Shown one piece after another: positions 14,946 through 23,740 of a stretch of DNA of 64,000 nucleotides. Made by a program: the position numbers and the translations under genes. The notes beneath the pieces are model-generated. The model was not told the DNA's origin, searched no databases, and was given only the letters and a program-made list of their open reading frames with translations. Numbering within the stretch: the first letter of the stretch is position 1; every line of letters starts with the position of its first letter. Source of the stretch: Streptomyces acidiscabies (GTDB taxonomy: Bacteria > Actinomycetota > Actinomycetes > Streptomycetales > Streptomycetaceae); contig NZ_JAGJBY010000001.1 of assembly GCF_020010905.1 (NCBI RefSeq), positions 3,554,001 through 3,618,000 of the forward strand. The letters run 5' to 3'.

Positions 14946-16235
14946 GTGGGAACCAGCAGGAATATCGAGAGGCGAACGATCCTGAAGGCGGCCGGAGCGA
15001 CGGCAGCCACACTCGGGCTGGCGGCGACGACGGGATGCGGCGGGGACAGCGGTTCGTCCTCCGACGGGACGGTGACGATCCGTTACGCGTGGTGGGGAGC
15101 CGACGACCGCGCGAAGAGAATCAACCAGACCATCGCGCTCTTCGAGAAGAAGTACCCGAAGATCAAGGTGAAAACGGACTTCCAGCCGTACGGCGACTTC
15201 TGGAAGAAGTTCAATACCCAGGCCTCCGGGGGAAATCCGCCGGACGTCTTCCAGAACGCCATCGGATTCCTGCGGAAATACGACGCGAAGAACGTTCTGC
15301 TCGACCTGAGTTCACAGGTCAAGGCGGGCAATCTGTCCATGGACGGCTTCCGCGCCGGACTCGACAAGTTCGGCGAGGTCGACGGCAAGCTCCTCGGCGT
15401 CCCGGTCGGCTCCAACTCGATGGCCCTGGTCATCGACCAGCCCGTCTACACCCGCTCCGGCATCACCCCGAAGCAGGGCTGGACCTGGAACGACTTCCAC
15501 GCCGCGATGCTGAAGATCCACCAGAAGACCGGCCGCGCGGGCGACTCCGGCATGTACGGCGTCATGTACCTCTACGACCTGTACCTCCGCCAGAACGGCA
15601 AGGCGTTCTTCACCGCCGACGGCCTCGGATTCACCGAGTCGGACCTCAAGGACTGGTGGACCAAGGCCGAACAGGGCCTGGAGCAGGGCGAGTTCGCCGA
15701 CGCCAAGAAGGTCGCCCAGATCAAGCCGAAGTCCGCCGTCGCCGCCGAACTCGCCGCCGGTGAGTTCACCTGGGACAACTTCACCGTCCGCTACACCGCC
15801 GAGGGGAAGAGCGAGTACCGCCTCGCCCCCATCCCCACCACGGACGGCAAGAAGACCGGCCAGTACCTCGGCTCCCTCATGCTGAGCGCCTCCAAGCGCA
15901 CCAAGCACCCCAAGGAAGTCGCCCAGTTCATCAGCTTCATGGTCCACGACCCCGAGGTCGCCAAGATCATGGGCTACGACCGCGGCATCCCCGCCACCCA
16001 GGCGCAGTACGACGCGTTCAAGCCGACCGACGAGGTCAACAAGTCGATCGCCGCCTACGAGGAGTCCCTCGTCGCCTCCGGCGTCCTGGAACCCATCACC
16101 CCGCACCCCAGCGGCGCCGACATCTGCGAGTCCGCGTTCCTGCGGATCGCCGAGGAACTCGCGCTCGGGACCCGGTCGGTGGACGACGCCGTCAAGCAGT
16201 TCTTCACCGAGTCGAAGACGGCCCTCAAGGCCTGA
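14946..16235 (+). CDS. Sugar ABC transporter substrate-binding lipoprotein
   Basis: A 429-residue family 1 extracellular binding protein. The N-terminus has a twin-arginine pair (residues 9-10), a hydrophobic stretch and a cysteine at 31 in TTGC that could carry lipid, so it is probably exported by Tat and anchored outside. The mature part starts VTIRYAWWGADDR and has the oligosaccharide-binding pattern (IALFEKKYPKIKV; DVFQNA; LAPIPTTDGKK). It should capture a sugar and hand it to the two permeases that follow, with which it overlaps by one base. No ATPase gene is in the locus; Streptomyces sugar importers often share the MsiK ATPase. GTG start with GGGGAGGG upstream. Confidence 0.92.
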   Translation: MGTSRNIERRTILKAAGATAATLGLAATTGCGGDSGSSSDGTVTIRYAWWGADDRAKRINQTIALFEKKYPKIKVKTDFQPYGDFWKKFNTQASGGNPPDVFQNAIGFLRKYDAKNVLLDLSSQVKAGNLSMDGFRAGLDKFGEVDGKLLGVPVGSNSMALVIDQPVYTRSGITPKQGWTWNDFHAAMLKIHQKTGRAGDSGMYGVMYLYDLYLRQNGKAFFTADGLGFTESDLKDWWTKAEQGLEQGEFADAKKVAQIKPKSAVAAELAAGEFTWDNFTVRYTAEGKSEYRLAPIPTTDGKKTGQYLGSLMLSASKRTKHPKEVAQFISFMVHDPEVAKIMGYDRGIPATQAQYDAFKPTDEVNKSIAAYEESLVASGVLEPITPHPSGADICESAFLRIAEELALGTRSVDDAVKQFFTESKTALKA

Positions 16236-17236
16236 TGGGAACCACCGTGACACACGCCCCCGCACTGGAGGGCCAGACCTTGGACTCCGGGCCGCCCCGC
16301 GGCCCGGAGCGGCCCGCGAAACCCCCCGAGCTCAAGCGCCGTATGCGCCGGGAGAACCTGGCCGGCTACCTCTTCATGTCGCCGTGGATCGCGGGGTTCC
16401 TGCTGCTCACCGCGGGCCCGATGGTCGCCTCGCTCTACTTCGCGTTCACCGACTACAACCTCTTCGACCCGCCGAAGTGGATCGGCCTCGACAACTTCTC
16501 CGAGATGTTCGGCGACCCCCGCTGGCGCCACTCGGTCCAGGTCACCCTCTGGTACGTCGTCGTCGGTACGCCCCTCAAGCTGCTCGCCGCGCTCGGCGTC
16601 GCCCTGCTGCTCGCCCAGAAGCGGCGCGGCCAGGCCTTCTACCGGGCCGCGTTCTACGCGCCCTCCCTGATCGGGGCCAGCGTCTCCATCGCGATCGTCT
16701 GGAAGGCGATCTTCTCGGACGACGCGGTCGTCGACCAGACCCAGCAGTTCTTCGGCATCAACGCCGGCGGCTGGACCGGTGACCCCGAGCTGATCATCTA
16801 CAGCCTCGTCGCCCTGACCGTCTGGCAGTTCGGCGCGCCGATGGTCATCTTCCTCGCAGGCCTCAAGCAGGTTCCGCGCGAGCTGTACGAGGCCGCCGAG
16901 ATGGACGGCGCCGGGACCTGGCGCAGGTTCTGGAACATCACCCTGCCGATGATCTCCCCCGTCCTCTTCTTCAACGTCCTGCTGGAGACCATCCACTCCT
17001 TCCAGATCTTCAGCTCGGCGTACATCGTCGGCGGCGGCGCGGGCGGCAACGCCTGCGGACCGGCCGACGGGTCGATGGTCTACACCTGCTATCTGTACGT
17101 CCAGGGCTTCGAGAACAGCCGGATGGGGCTCGCCTCCGCCATGGCGTGGCTGCTGCTCGTCGCCGTCGCGCTGGTCACCGCCGTCCTCTTCTGGTCGCAG
17201 AAGAAGTGGGTGCACTACGAGGAGGGTGCCCGGTGA
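16235..17236 (+). CDS. Sugar ABC transporter permease 1
   Basis: A 333-residue MalF-type permease with about six membrane segments, the first at LFMSPWIAGFLLLTAGPMVA. The cytoplasmic EAA loop that docks to the ATPase reads YEAAEMDGAGTWRRFWNITL near residue 220. A 50-residue polar N-terminus precedes the membrane part. The ATG overlaps the stop of the binding-protein gene by one base, so translation is coupled. Together with permease 2 it forms the channel. Confidence 0.93.
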   Translation: MGTTVTHAPALEGQTLDSGPPRGPERPAKPPELKRRMRRENLAGYLFMSPWIAGFLLLTAGPMVASLYFAFTDYNLFDPPKWIGLDNFSEMFGDPRWRHSVQVTLWYVVVGTPLKLLAALGVALLLAQKRRGQAFYRAAFYAPSLIGASVSIAIVWKAIFSDDAVVDQTQQFFGINAGGWTGDPELIIYSLVALTVWQFGAPMVIFLAGLKQVPRELYEAAEMDGAGTWRRFWNITLPMISPVLFFNVLLETIHSFQIFSSAYIVGGGAGGNACGPADGSMVYTCYLYVQGFENSRMGLASAMAWLLLVAVALVTAVLFWSQKKWVHYEEGAR

Positions 17237-18105
17237 GCGCCACCATGGTTCAGAAGTCGTCCGGCACCGGACGGGGGCGCGCTGGCTCCCTCGCCTGGCA
17301 CCTCGGCTCCCTCGCGATTCTTGCCGTGATCCTCTACCCCGTGATCTGGGTCATCGGCGGCTCGTTCAAGAAGAGCGAGGACATCGTCGGGAGCCTCGAC
17401 CTCTTCCCGTCCGACCCGATCACCACCAACTACGAGCGGCTCAGCGACGGCATCGCCGACATCTCCATCTCGACGTTCTTCGTCAACTCGCTGACCCTCG
17501 CCCTCGGTTCCGTGATCGGCATCCTGATCTCCTGCTCGCTCACGGCGTACGCGTTCGCGCGGATCAAGTTCGCGGGCCGCAACCTGCTCTTCACGCTGAT
17601 GATCGGCACCCTGCTGCTGCCGTACCACGTCCTGCTCATCCCGCAGTACGTGCTCTTCCGCAACATGGACATGATCAACACGTACACCCCGCTGCTGCTG
17701 GGCAAGTACCTCGCCACGGAGGCGTTCTTCGTCTTCCTCATGGTCCAGTTCATGCGCAACCTGCCCAAGGAACTCGACGAGGCCGCCCGCCTCGACGGCT
17801 GCGGACACCTGCGCATCTACTGGTCGATCGTGCTCCCGCTGTGCCGCCCGGCCCTCATCACCAGCGCGATCTTCACGTTCATCAACTCGTGGAACGACTT
17901 CATGGGCCCGCTGATCTACCTCAACGAGCCCGACAAGTACACCGTCTCCCTGGGCCTGAAGATGTTCGTCGACCAGGAAGGCGTGGCCGACTACGGCGGC
18001 ATGATCGCCATGTCCCTCGTCGCGCTGCTGCCCGTCCTCGCGTTCTTCCTCGCCTTCCAGCGCTACCTCATCGACGGCATGGCGACCTCCGGACTCAAGG
18101 GCTGA
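17233..18105 (+). CDS. Sugar ABC transporter permease 2
   Basis: A 290-residue MalG-type permease. Six membrane segments are visible, beginning LGSLAILAVILYPVIWVIGG; the EAA loop is LDEAARLDGCGHLRIYWSIV. The family ending FQRYLIDGMATSGLKG is complete. The GTG at 17233 overlaps the previous stop by 4 bases and has GGAGGG 6 bases upstream; an ATG at 17245 is a weaker choice. Partner of permease 1. Confidence 0.93.
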   Translation: MSATMVQKSSGTGRGRAGSLAWHLGSLAILAVILYPVIWVIGGSFKKSEDIVGSLDLFPSDPITTNYERLSDGIADISISTFFVNSLTLALGSVIGILISCSLTAYAFARIKFAGRNLLFTLMIGTLLLPYHVLLIPQYVLFRNMDMINTYTPLLLGKYLATEAFFVFLMVQFMRNLPKELDEAARLDGCGHLRIYWSIVLPLCRPALITSAIFTFINSWNDFMGPLIYLNEPDKYTVSLGLKMFVDQEGVADYGGMIAMSLVALLPVLAFFLAFQRYLIDGMATSGLKG

Positions 18106-18110
18106 CGCCG

Positions 18111-18704
18111 ATGGCCACCGAGACGCGGGTGAAGCCCCGCAAGGAGTCCGTGTTCGCCGAGCGGTTCGCCGTCTTCGCCGAGTGCCTGCTCACCGGCGTC
18201 TGGATCGCCGTCGCCTGCCTCGGCGTCGTCACCTACCCCGCCGCACTCGCCGCAGGCAGCCGCCATCTGGCCCGCCGTATCGCCCATGTGGACGGCGGAC
18301 TGCGGGAGTTCATCGCCGACTTCCGTACGGCGCTGCGCGGCGGGTGGGCCGTCGGGCTCGCCGGGTGGGCGGCCGTCGTGGCGGTCTGGGTCGACGTGTG
18401 GGCCGTGCGCGCGGGGCTGCCGGGCGGGCCGCTGATCGGCGCGATCGGGGTGTTCGCCCTGATCGGGGCCGCCGTCGCGCTGCTGCGGGCCGCGGCCGTC
18501 TGGACGCCGGGCGACCGCTGGCGCGAGCTGCTCGCCGGGGCCGGGCGCCGGACGGTCCTCGACCCGGCCGGCTCCTTCCTCGTCGTCGCCGGGCTCGCGG
18601 TGGTCGTCATGTCCGCGTGGTTCATCGCGCCGCTGGGCGTTCCCGTGCTCGGCGCCGTCGTCGCGGCGGCGCTGGCGGTGGAGGAGCGGTACCGGCGCCG
18701 CTGA
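18111..18704 (+). CDS. DUF624/YesL-like membrane protein
   Basis: A 197-residue membrane protein with four or five hydrophobic segments. The first part (FAECLLTGVWIAVACLGVVTYPAALAA, written here in two overlapping pieces: LLTGVWIAVACLG and VVTYPAALAAG) resembles the start of DUF624 proteins such as Bacillus YesL, which sit next to sugar ABC transporters for plant polysaccharide fragments. No molecular role is established. It starts 5 bases after permease 2 and is surely in the same operon. A strong hairpin follows before the next gene. Confidence 0.7.
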   Translation: MATETRVKPRKESVFAERFAVFAECLLTGVWIAVACLGVVTYPAALAAGSRHLARRIAHVDGGLREFIADFRTALRGGWAVGLAGWAAVVAVWVDVWAVRAGLPGGPLIGAIGVFALIGAAVALLRAAAVWTPGDRWRELLAGAGRRTVLDPAGSFLVVAGLAVVVMSAWFIAPLGVPVLGAVVAAALAVEERYRRR

Positions 18705-18717
18705 GCTGTCGCTTTAC

Positions 18718-18750
18718 CGGTACGGCGCCGGCGCCCCCGGCGTCGTACCG
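18718..18750 (+). terminator. Intercistronic hairpin
   Basis: A 14-bp stem with one G-T pair (18718-18731 with 18737-18750) between the DUF624-like gene and the secreted lyase-like gene. There is no T-run. It may reduce read-through or protect the upstream mRNA end. Confidence 0.6.
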
Positions 18751-18820
18751 CAACCAAGGCCGGTGTCCCCGTGCCTTCCTCTGTCATGCCCGAAGCTTCC
18801 CCGCACGGAAAGGAACGGCC

Positions 18821-21556
18821 ATGTCCCCCCTTCCCCGCAGATCCCTCTTCAAGGCGGCAGCCGTCGCAGGAGTCGCCGCGCAGTTCAGCTGGGCGCTCGG
18901 CTCGAACGCCTCCGCCGCGCCGAACGCCCCGAGCGGCGCCGCCGACCCGGTGACCCTGGACTGGCTGGAGGACGGCGGCCTCGGCGCCGCCCCCGGCTCC
19001 ACGCTCGGCGTGCCCTGGCCGATGGGCGCCTTCCAGGAGGACCAGGCCTTCGCGGTCACCGACGCCGACGGCAAGGACGTCCCCGTCCAGTCCTGGCCCA
19101 TCGCCTACTGGCCCGACGGCTCCCTCAAGTGGACCGCGCACGCGGTGAGTTCGGGCGACGGCAAGCTCACGCTGGCGCCGGGTACGCCGACCGCGCCCGG
19201 CAAGAAGGTCACCGTCTACAAGAGCGGCGGCACCATCGACGTGTCGACCGGCGTCGTCGACGTGAAGATCGGCAAGTCCGGTGCCACGCTCATCAAATCC
19301 GTGAAACGCGGCTCCACCGAGATCGCCAAGAACGGCCGCCTCGTCCTCATCCGCCAGCCCGAGATCGAGGACGAGGACCAGGGCACCGTCAAGACCGAAC
19401 GCTTCGAGGGCGCCATCTCCGAGGTGACCGTCGAACAGGACGGCCCCGTCCGCGCGGTCGTCCGCATCGACGGCAAGCACCGCAAGGGCAACCGGAGTTG
19501 GCTCCCCTTCTCAATCCGCCTCTACTTCTACGCGGGCGCCGACTCCTTCCGCATGGTCCACACCATCACCTACGACGGCACCCAGGAACCCGGCAAGGCC
19601 AGCGGCGACTTCATCCGCGGCCTCGGCGTCCGGTTCACCGTGCCGATGCGCGACCAGGCGTACGACCGCCACATCCGCATCGGCGGCGAGGGCACGGGCC
19701 TGCTCCGCGAGGCCGTCAAGGGCATCACCGGCCTGCGCCGCGACCCCGGAATCGCCGTCCAGGAAGCCCAGTTCGCCGGGAAGAAGCTGCCCGACCCGTC
19801 GACCTGGGACCAGCGGGTCACCACCCGGCTCCAGTACATCCCCGAGTGGGGCGACTACACCCTCTCCCAGCTCTCCTCCGACGGCTTCACCGTGCGCAAG
19901 CGCACCAAGAAGGGCCACGGCTGGATCGGCGCGGGCGGCGGCAAGCGGGCCTCCGGGTTCGGGTACGTCGGCGGCGCGAGCGGCGGATTCTCCTTCGGGC
20001 TGCGGGACTTCTGGGAGCGCCACCCCTCCCAGCTCGACATCCGCGACGCCCAGACCGACGAGGCCGAGGTCACCCTCTGGCTCTGGTCGCCCGAGGCCCA
20101 GCCGATGGACCTGCGCTTCTACCACGACGGCATGGGCCAGGACACGTTCCCCGAACAGCTCGAAGGCCTCAACATCACGTACGAGGACTACGAACCCGAG
20201 TTCGGCACGCCCTACGGCATCGCGCGTACCTCCGAACTCCTCTTCTGGGCCAACGAGTCCACACCGACGCCGGAAACACTCGCCCAACAGGTCGACGCCG
20301 TCCGGGTGTTGCCGCAACTGGCTGCGCCGCCCCAGCAGTTGATCAAAGCCGGTGTCTTCGGGCCGGGGTTGTACTCCGAGCCCGACCGCTCCACGCCGGC
20401 CAAGGCGAAGATCGAGGACCACCTCGACTTCCTCTTCACGTACTACAAGGACCAGGTGGAGCAGCGCCGTTGGTACGGCTTCTGGGACTACGGCGACATC
20501 ATGCACACGTACGACACCGTCCGGCACCAGTGGCGGTACGACATCGGCGGGTACGCGTGGGACAACTCCGAGCTGTCGCCGGACCTCTGGCTCTGGTACG
20601 CGTATCTGCGCTCCGGCCGCTCCGACATCTTCCGGTTCGCCGAGGCCATGACCCGGCACACCGGGGAGGTCGACGTGTACCACCTCGGCAAGTGGGCCGG
20701 GCTCGGTACCCGGCACGGCGTCCAGCACTACGCCGACAGCGCGAAGCAGCAGCGGATCGCCAACACCACGTACCGGCGCTTCTACTACTTCCTCACCGCC
20801 GACGAACGCGTCGGTGACCTCATGCACGCGAACGTCGACTCCGACGAGACGTTCCTCGTCCTCGACCCCATCCGCAAGATCCGCACCGAGCCCTACACGC
20901 CCGACCGGCACGCCCTGTCCATCGGGTTCGGTACCGACTGGAGCGGGCTCGTCTCCGCGTGGCTCACCGAGTGGGAGCGGCGTGGGCCCAAGTGGGAGAA
21001 GGCGAAGGCTCGGGTGCTGTCCACGATGGAGACCATCGCCGCGCAGCCCAACGGGTTCGTGCAGGGGAGTGGGCTGTACGACCTCGACACCGGGAAGTTC
21101 GCGGTGGCGTCCTCGCCGGTCGTGGGGGTGTCGCATCTGTCCGCCGTCTTCGGGCTCAACGAGCTCTGCGCTGAGTTGATCCATCTCGTCGACATGCCTC
21201 GGTTCAATGAGGCGTACTTCGACTACTGCCGGTACTTCAATGCGACCAAGGCTGAGCAGGCGGCTCGGTATGGGGCCAACTTCGGGACGTTGCTGTTGTT
21301 CCAGGGGCACTCGCGGCTTGATGCGTATGCCGCGGTGAAGACTGGGGACGAGAAGCTGGCCAAGCGGGCTTGGGACAAGTTCTACAACTCCGATGGGTAC
21401 AAGGAGTCGGCGCCGTGGAGGACCGAGAAGGTGGTGGGACCGACGGCTCTGGTCGCCGGTAGCGAGGCGACGTGGGTGTCGACCAACGACACCGCGTTGT
21501 ATGGGTTGGCGGCCATCGAGAACCTGGCGCTTCTGGGGAACAAGATGCCTTCGTAG
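18821..21556 (+). CDS. Secreted YetA / rhamnogalacturonan-lyase-like protein
   Basis: A 911-residue exported protein. The Tat signal is RRSLFKAAAVAGVAAQF with a cleavage region ASAAP near 28-32. The mature protein starts with a beta-rich part (VTLDWLEDGG, GVPWPMGAFQ, WPDGSLKWTAHAV) and continues with a large, Trp/Tyr-rich second half (YGFWDYGDIMHTYD, WDNSELSPDLWLWYAYL, HYADSAKQQRI) typical of an alpha/alpha-barrel. This layout resembles the PcRGLX/YetA family related to exo-rhamnogalacturonan lyases. The Bacillus lplABC-yetA and yes clusters combine the same transporter, DUF624 and YetA elements. I infer action on pectin-like polysaccharide; enzymatic activity is unproven. Codons in the last 400 bases shift to T- and G-ending triplets near a repeat. 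Confidence 0.65.
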   Translation: MSPLPRRSLFKAAAVAGVAAQFSWALGSNASAAPNAPSGAADPVTLDWLEDGGLGAAPGSTLGVPWPMGAFQEDQAFAVTDADGKDVPVQSWPIAYWPDGSLKWTAHAVSSGDGKLTLAPGTPTAPGKKVTVYKSGGTIDVSTGVVDVKIGKSGATLIKSVKRGSTEIAKNGRLVLIRQPEIEDEDQGTVKTERFEGAISEVTVEQDGPVRAVVRIDGKHRKGNRSWLPFSIRLYFYAGADSFRMVHTITYDGTQEPGKASGDFIRGLGVRFTVPMRDQAYDRHIRIGGEGTGLLREAVKGITGLRRDPGIAVQEAQFAGKKLPDPSTWDQRVTTRLQYIPEWGDYTLSQLSSDGFTVRKRTKKGHGWIGAGGGKRASGFGYVGGASGGFSFGLRDFWERHPSQLDIRDAQTDEAEVTLWLWSPEAQPMDLRFYHDGMGQDTFPEQLEGLNITYEDYEPEFGTPYGIARTSELLFWANESTPTPETLAQQVDAVRVLPQLAAPPQQLIKAGVFGPGLYSEPDRSTPAKAKIEDHLDFLFTYYKDQVEQRRWYGFWDYGDIMHTYDTVRHQWRYDIGGYAWDNSELSPDLWLWYAYLRSGRSDIFRFAEAMTRHTGEVDVYHLGKWAGLGTRHGVQHYADSAKQQRIANTTYRRFYYFLTADERVGDLMHANVDSDETFLVLDPIRKIRTEPYTPDRHALSIGFGTDWSGLVSAWLTEWERRGPKWEKAKARVLSTMETIAAQPNGFVQGSGLYDLDTGKFAVASSPVVGVSHLSAVFGLNELCAELIHLVDMPRFNEAYFDYCRYFNATKAEQAARYGANFGTLLLFQGHSRLDAYAAVKTGDEKLAKRAWDKFYNSDGYKESAPWRTEKVVGPTALVAGSEATWVSTNDTALYGLAAIENLALLGNKMPS

Positions 21557-21581
21557 GGGGTGGTTCGGGTGGTGGGGGACT

Positions 21582-21648
21582 GTGGGCCCGTTGTGGCTGG
21601 TCGCGCCCGCGCGGCGGTAGCCGCAAATCGACACAGCCCCGCGCCCCT
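21582..21648 (-). repeat. Intergenic repeat, long form, inverted copy 4
   Basis: On the minus strand it reads AGGGGCGCGGGGCTGTGTCG, then the TTTGCGGCTACCGCCGCG core and GGGCGCGACCAGCCAC. It lies between the lyase-like gene and the SRPBCC gene. It is the only complete copy in this orientation. Confidence 0.85.
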
Positions 21649-21670
21649 GAAAGACCTAGACTTGCCGCTT

Positions 21671-22117
21671 GTGGATTGGACGCGCTATCGGTTTCGTAGC
21701 CTGTGGCGCCTGCCTGCGCCTACCGACGTCGTGTACTCCGCCCTCGAACGCGCCGAGGAGTATCCCCGCTGGTGGCCCCAAGTTCGCTCGGTCACCCCCA
21801 TTGACGACACCACCGGTCTCATTCACATCCGCGCCACCCTTCCCTACACCCTCACCTTCACCGCGCGCGAGGTTCGGCGTGATCCCGGTGCCGGGGTGCT
21901 GGAGATCTCCATGAGTGGGGATCTTGAGGGGTGGGCTCGGTGGACGCTGGAGGCTCAGGGGGGTGGGACCCTTGCGGTCTACGAGCAAGTCGTCGTCGTG
22001 AACAAGGCGTTGTTGCGGGTGCTCGCCGTTCCCGGGCGGCCCGTGTTTCGGCTCAACCATCGGCTCATGATGCGTGGTGGGCGGCGTGGGCTCGTCCGGG
22101 TTCTGCGCGCGGTTTGA
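21671..22117 (+). CDS. SRPBCC-fold protein (polyketide cyclase/dehydrase-like)
   Basis: A 148-residue protein of the START/SRPBCC fold: N-terminal strand YRFRSLWRLPAPTDVVYSAL, the helix motif AEEYPRWWPQVRSV, and a long C-terminal helix NKALLRVLAVPGRPVFRLNH that would cover a hydrophobic cavity. Such proteins bind lipids, polyketides or other small hydrophobic ligands. No biosynthetic partner gene is near. The GTG at 21671 begins the domain; the longer open frame runs into the repeat. Codons are unusually rich in T and G at the third position. Confidence 0.82.
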   Translation: MDWTRYRFRSLWRLPAPTDVVYSALERAEEYPRWWPQVRSVTPIDDTTGLIHIRATLPYTLTFTAREVRRDPGAGVLEISMSGDLEGWARWTLEAQGGGTLAVYEQVVVVNKALLRVLAVPGRPVFRLNHRLMMRGGRRGLVRVLRAV

Positions 22118-22156
22118 AGGAACCGCGCGCGGGACTGTATTGTTCAGTGCGTTCCC

Positions 22157-22228
22157 GGGCGATTAGCTCAGTGGGAGAGCGCTTCGTTCACACCGAAGAG
22201 GTCACTGGTTCGAACCCAGTATCGCCCA
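22157..22228 (+). tRNA. tRNA-Val (anticodon CAC), copy 2
   Basis: 72 bases, identical to 13747-13818, with the same CCCGGGCGATTAG entry sequence. Followed by its own terminator. Confidence 0.97.
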
Positions 22229-22233
22229 CCGGG

Positions 22234-22267
22234 AAAAGGCCGGTCAGCCTTAGCTGACCGGCCTTTT
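22234..22267 (+). terminator. Rho-independent terminator after tRNA-Val
   Basis: AAAAGGCCGGTCAGC at 22234-22248 pairs perfectly with 22253-22267 around the loop CTTA and ends in TTTT, a complete intrinsic terminator. On the minus strand it also lies just beyond the exonuclease gene's stop. Confidence 0.9.
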
Positions 22268-22275
22268 GCTTGCCC

Positions 22276-23004
22276 TCATGCCGCCGCCGGGAGAGCAGGC
22301 GGGCGGACCGGCCAGGCCGGGTCCACCGTCTCCTCCTGGCCGCTTCGCGCGAACCACGCCTGGAGGCCGCGCGCCTGGGCCGCGTGCCAACCCGTCTGGA
22401 GGGTGTGCAGCTCGCCGGGGGAGAGGCGTTCGAGGCGGGCCGAGAAGCGGCGGCCTACGGCTCGTACGACCTCAAGGGAGGCCAGCGCGTCCGCCGCCGC
22501 GTCGTGCGCCTCGGACAGCGTCACGCCGTAGTGCTCGCACAGGTCCGTCAGCGTGCGGCGGCCCTTGCGGTAGCGGTCCAGGTGCTTGTCCAGGACCCGG
22601 GGGTCCAGGACGCGCAGCGAGGACTGCTCCAGCCGGTCGTCCAGGGACGACGCTCGGTGCCGGCGCAGCTCGCGGTCCAGGAGCGTCAGGTCGAACGGCG
22701 CGTTCATCACCACCAACGGCCGCCCCACGGCCGCCTGTTCGGCCAGCAGCTCCGCTATCTCGTGCATCACCGGCGCCGGCCAGCGGCCGTTGCGCTGGAG
22801 GTGCTCCTCCGTCAGCCCGTGCACCGCCGTCGCCGAACTCGGCACCGGTACGCCCGGGTTGACCAGCCAGCGGCTCACCCGGGGCCGGGTCCCCGTGGCG
22901 TCCTGCACGACGAGCGCGGCCGACACGATCCGGTCCGACTCGACGTCCACTCCTGTCGTCTCCGTGTCGAAGGCCGCGAGGGGGCCTTCGTACCAGCACG
23001 TCAT
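22276..23004 (-). CDS. DnaQ-like 3'-5' exonuclease (DEDDh)
   Basis: A 242-residue exonuclease domain protein. Motif I FDTETTG gives the first Asp and Glu (near 12-14), motif II is VMNAPFDLTLLD, and motif III HDAAADALASLEV gives the DEDDh histidine and last Asp. It could proofread or trim DNA or RNA ends; it is too short to be a polymerase subunit with further domains. The start at 23004 fits the usual N-terminus of the fold. It is divergent from the DUF4365 gene 169 bases away. Confidence 0.9.
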   Translation of the reverse strand: MTCWYEGPLAAFDTETTGVDVESDRIVSAALVVQDATGTRPRVSRWLVNPGVPVPSSATAVHGLTEEHLQRNGRWPAPVMHEIAELLAEQAAVGRPLVVMNAPFDLTLLDRELRRHRASSLDDRLEQSSLRVLDPRVLDKHLDRYRKGRRTLTDLCEHYGVTLSEAHDAAADALASLEVVRAVGRRFSARLERLSPGELHTLQTGWHAAQARGLQAWFARSGQEETVDPAWPVRPPALPAAA

Positions 23005-23173
23005 ATCCTCACAACCCCTCGTTCGCGCACGGCCGATGACATGCCGTCTTCTGCCTGTTTGGTGATACCCGGGCTGTTTGCGCCGTACGCCGGAAGGACA
23101 CAACAGGAGTGCGGGAGCTGGGAGTTCGCCCGGCCGCACCAAGAACTCGCAATAACGGGGAAGGCTTTTGGTC

Positions 23174-23740
23174 ATGGCGATAGCGCAGCCCGAGCGGGGC
23201 GGGCTGCTGCCCGAACGCACGGGCCCCCATCGCGGCACGCTCGCCACCACCGCCTGCATGGAGACCTTGCAGGTCGGCTATCTGCACGCCGTCGCCGCAG
23301 CGGCCGGCTGCTCGCTGTCCCAGCCGTTCCCGGACAACGGCATCGACTGGCACGTCAGCCACGGCTCACCCGGCCACACCGTCGACGACGAAGTCACCAT
23401 CAAGGTCCAGCTCAAGGCGACGTACCAGCTCCCGCCCCACCCGCCGGGCCGCACCTTCCCCTTCACCCTCGAAAACGACCACCTGCGCAAACTCGCGCGC
23501 ACCCCGGTGTCCGTGCACAAGATCCTGGTCGTGATGCTCGTCCCGCGCTCCCCGGACGACTGGCTGCGCGCCGGCCACGACCGCCTCGACCTGCGGCACT
23601 GCTGCTACTGGGTCAACCTCGCCGGCCGGCCGATCACCGGCCGCACCCGCACCACCGTACGGATACCGACCTCACGCATCTTCGACGACCGGGCGCTGTG
23701 CGAGATCATGACGCGGGTCGGGACGGGAGGACGACCATGA
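23174..23740 (+). CDS. DUF4365 protein, putative PD-(D/E)XK-type nuclease fold
   Basis: A 188-residue protein with the DUF4365 layout. NGIDWHV supplies an Asp at 58 and VQLKAT a QxK pair at 79-81, the arrangement of a PD-(D/E)XK nuclease with Gln in place of Glu. The family is usually described as a domain of unknown function and occurs alone or fused in genes next to phage-defence systems. It overlaps the next gene by 4 bases, so both are probably made together. Nuclease activity is an inference from two short motifs. Confidence 0.72.
   Translation: MAIAQPERGGLLPERTGPHRGTLATTACMETLQVGYLHAVAAAAGCSLSQPFPDNGIDWHVSHGSPGHTVDDEVTIKVQLKATYQLPPHPPGRTFPFTLENDHLRKLARTPVSVHKILVVMLVPRSPDDWLRAGHDRLDLRHCCYWVNLAGRPITGRTRTTVRIPTSRIFDDRALCEIMTRVGTGGRP

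Noticed and set aside
13819..22156. Integrated mobile element between the two tRNA-Val genes
   Set aside because: No integrase, excisionase, replication or transfer gene is present, and composition is mostly ordinary; the bracket is listed only as a possible recombination site.
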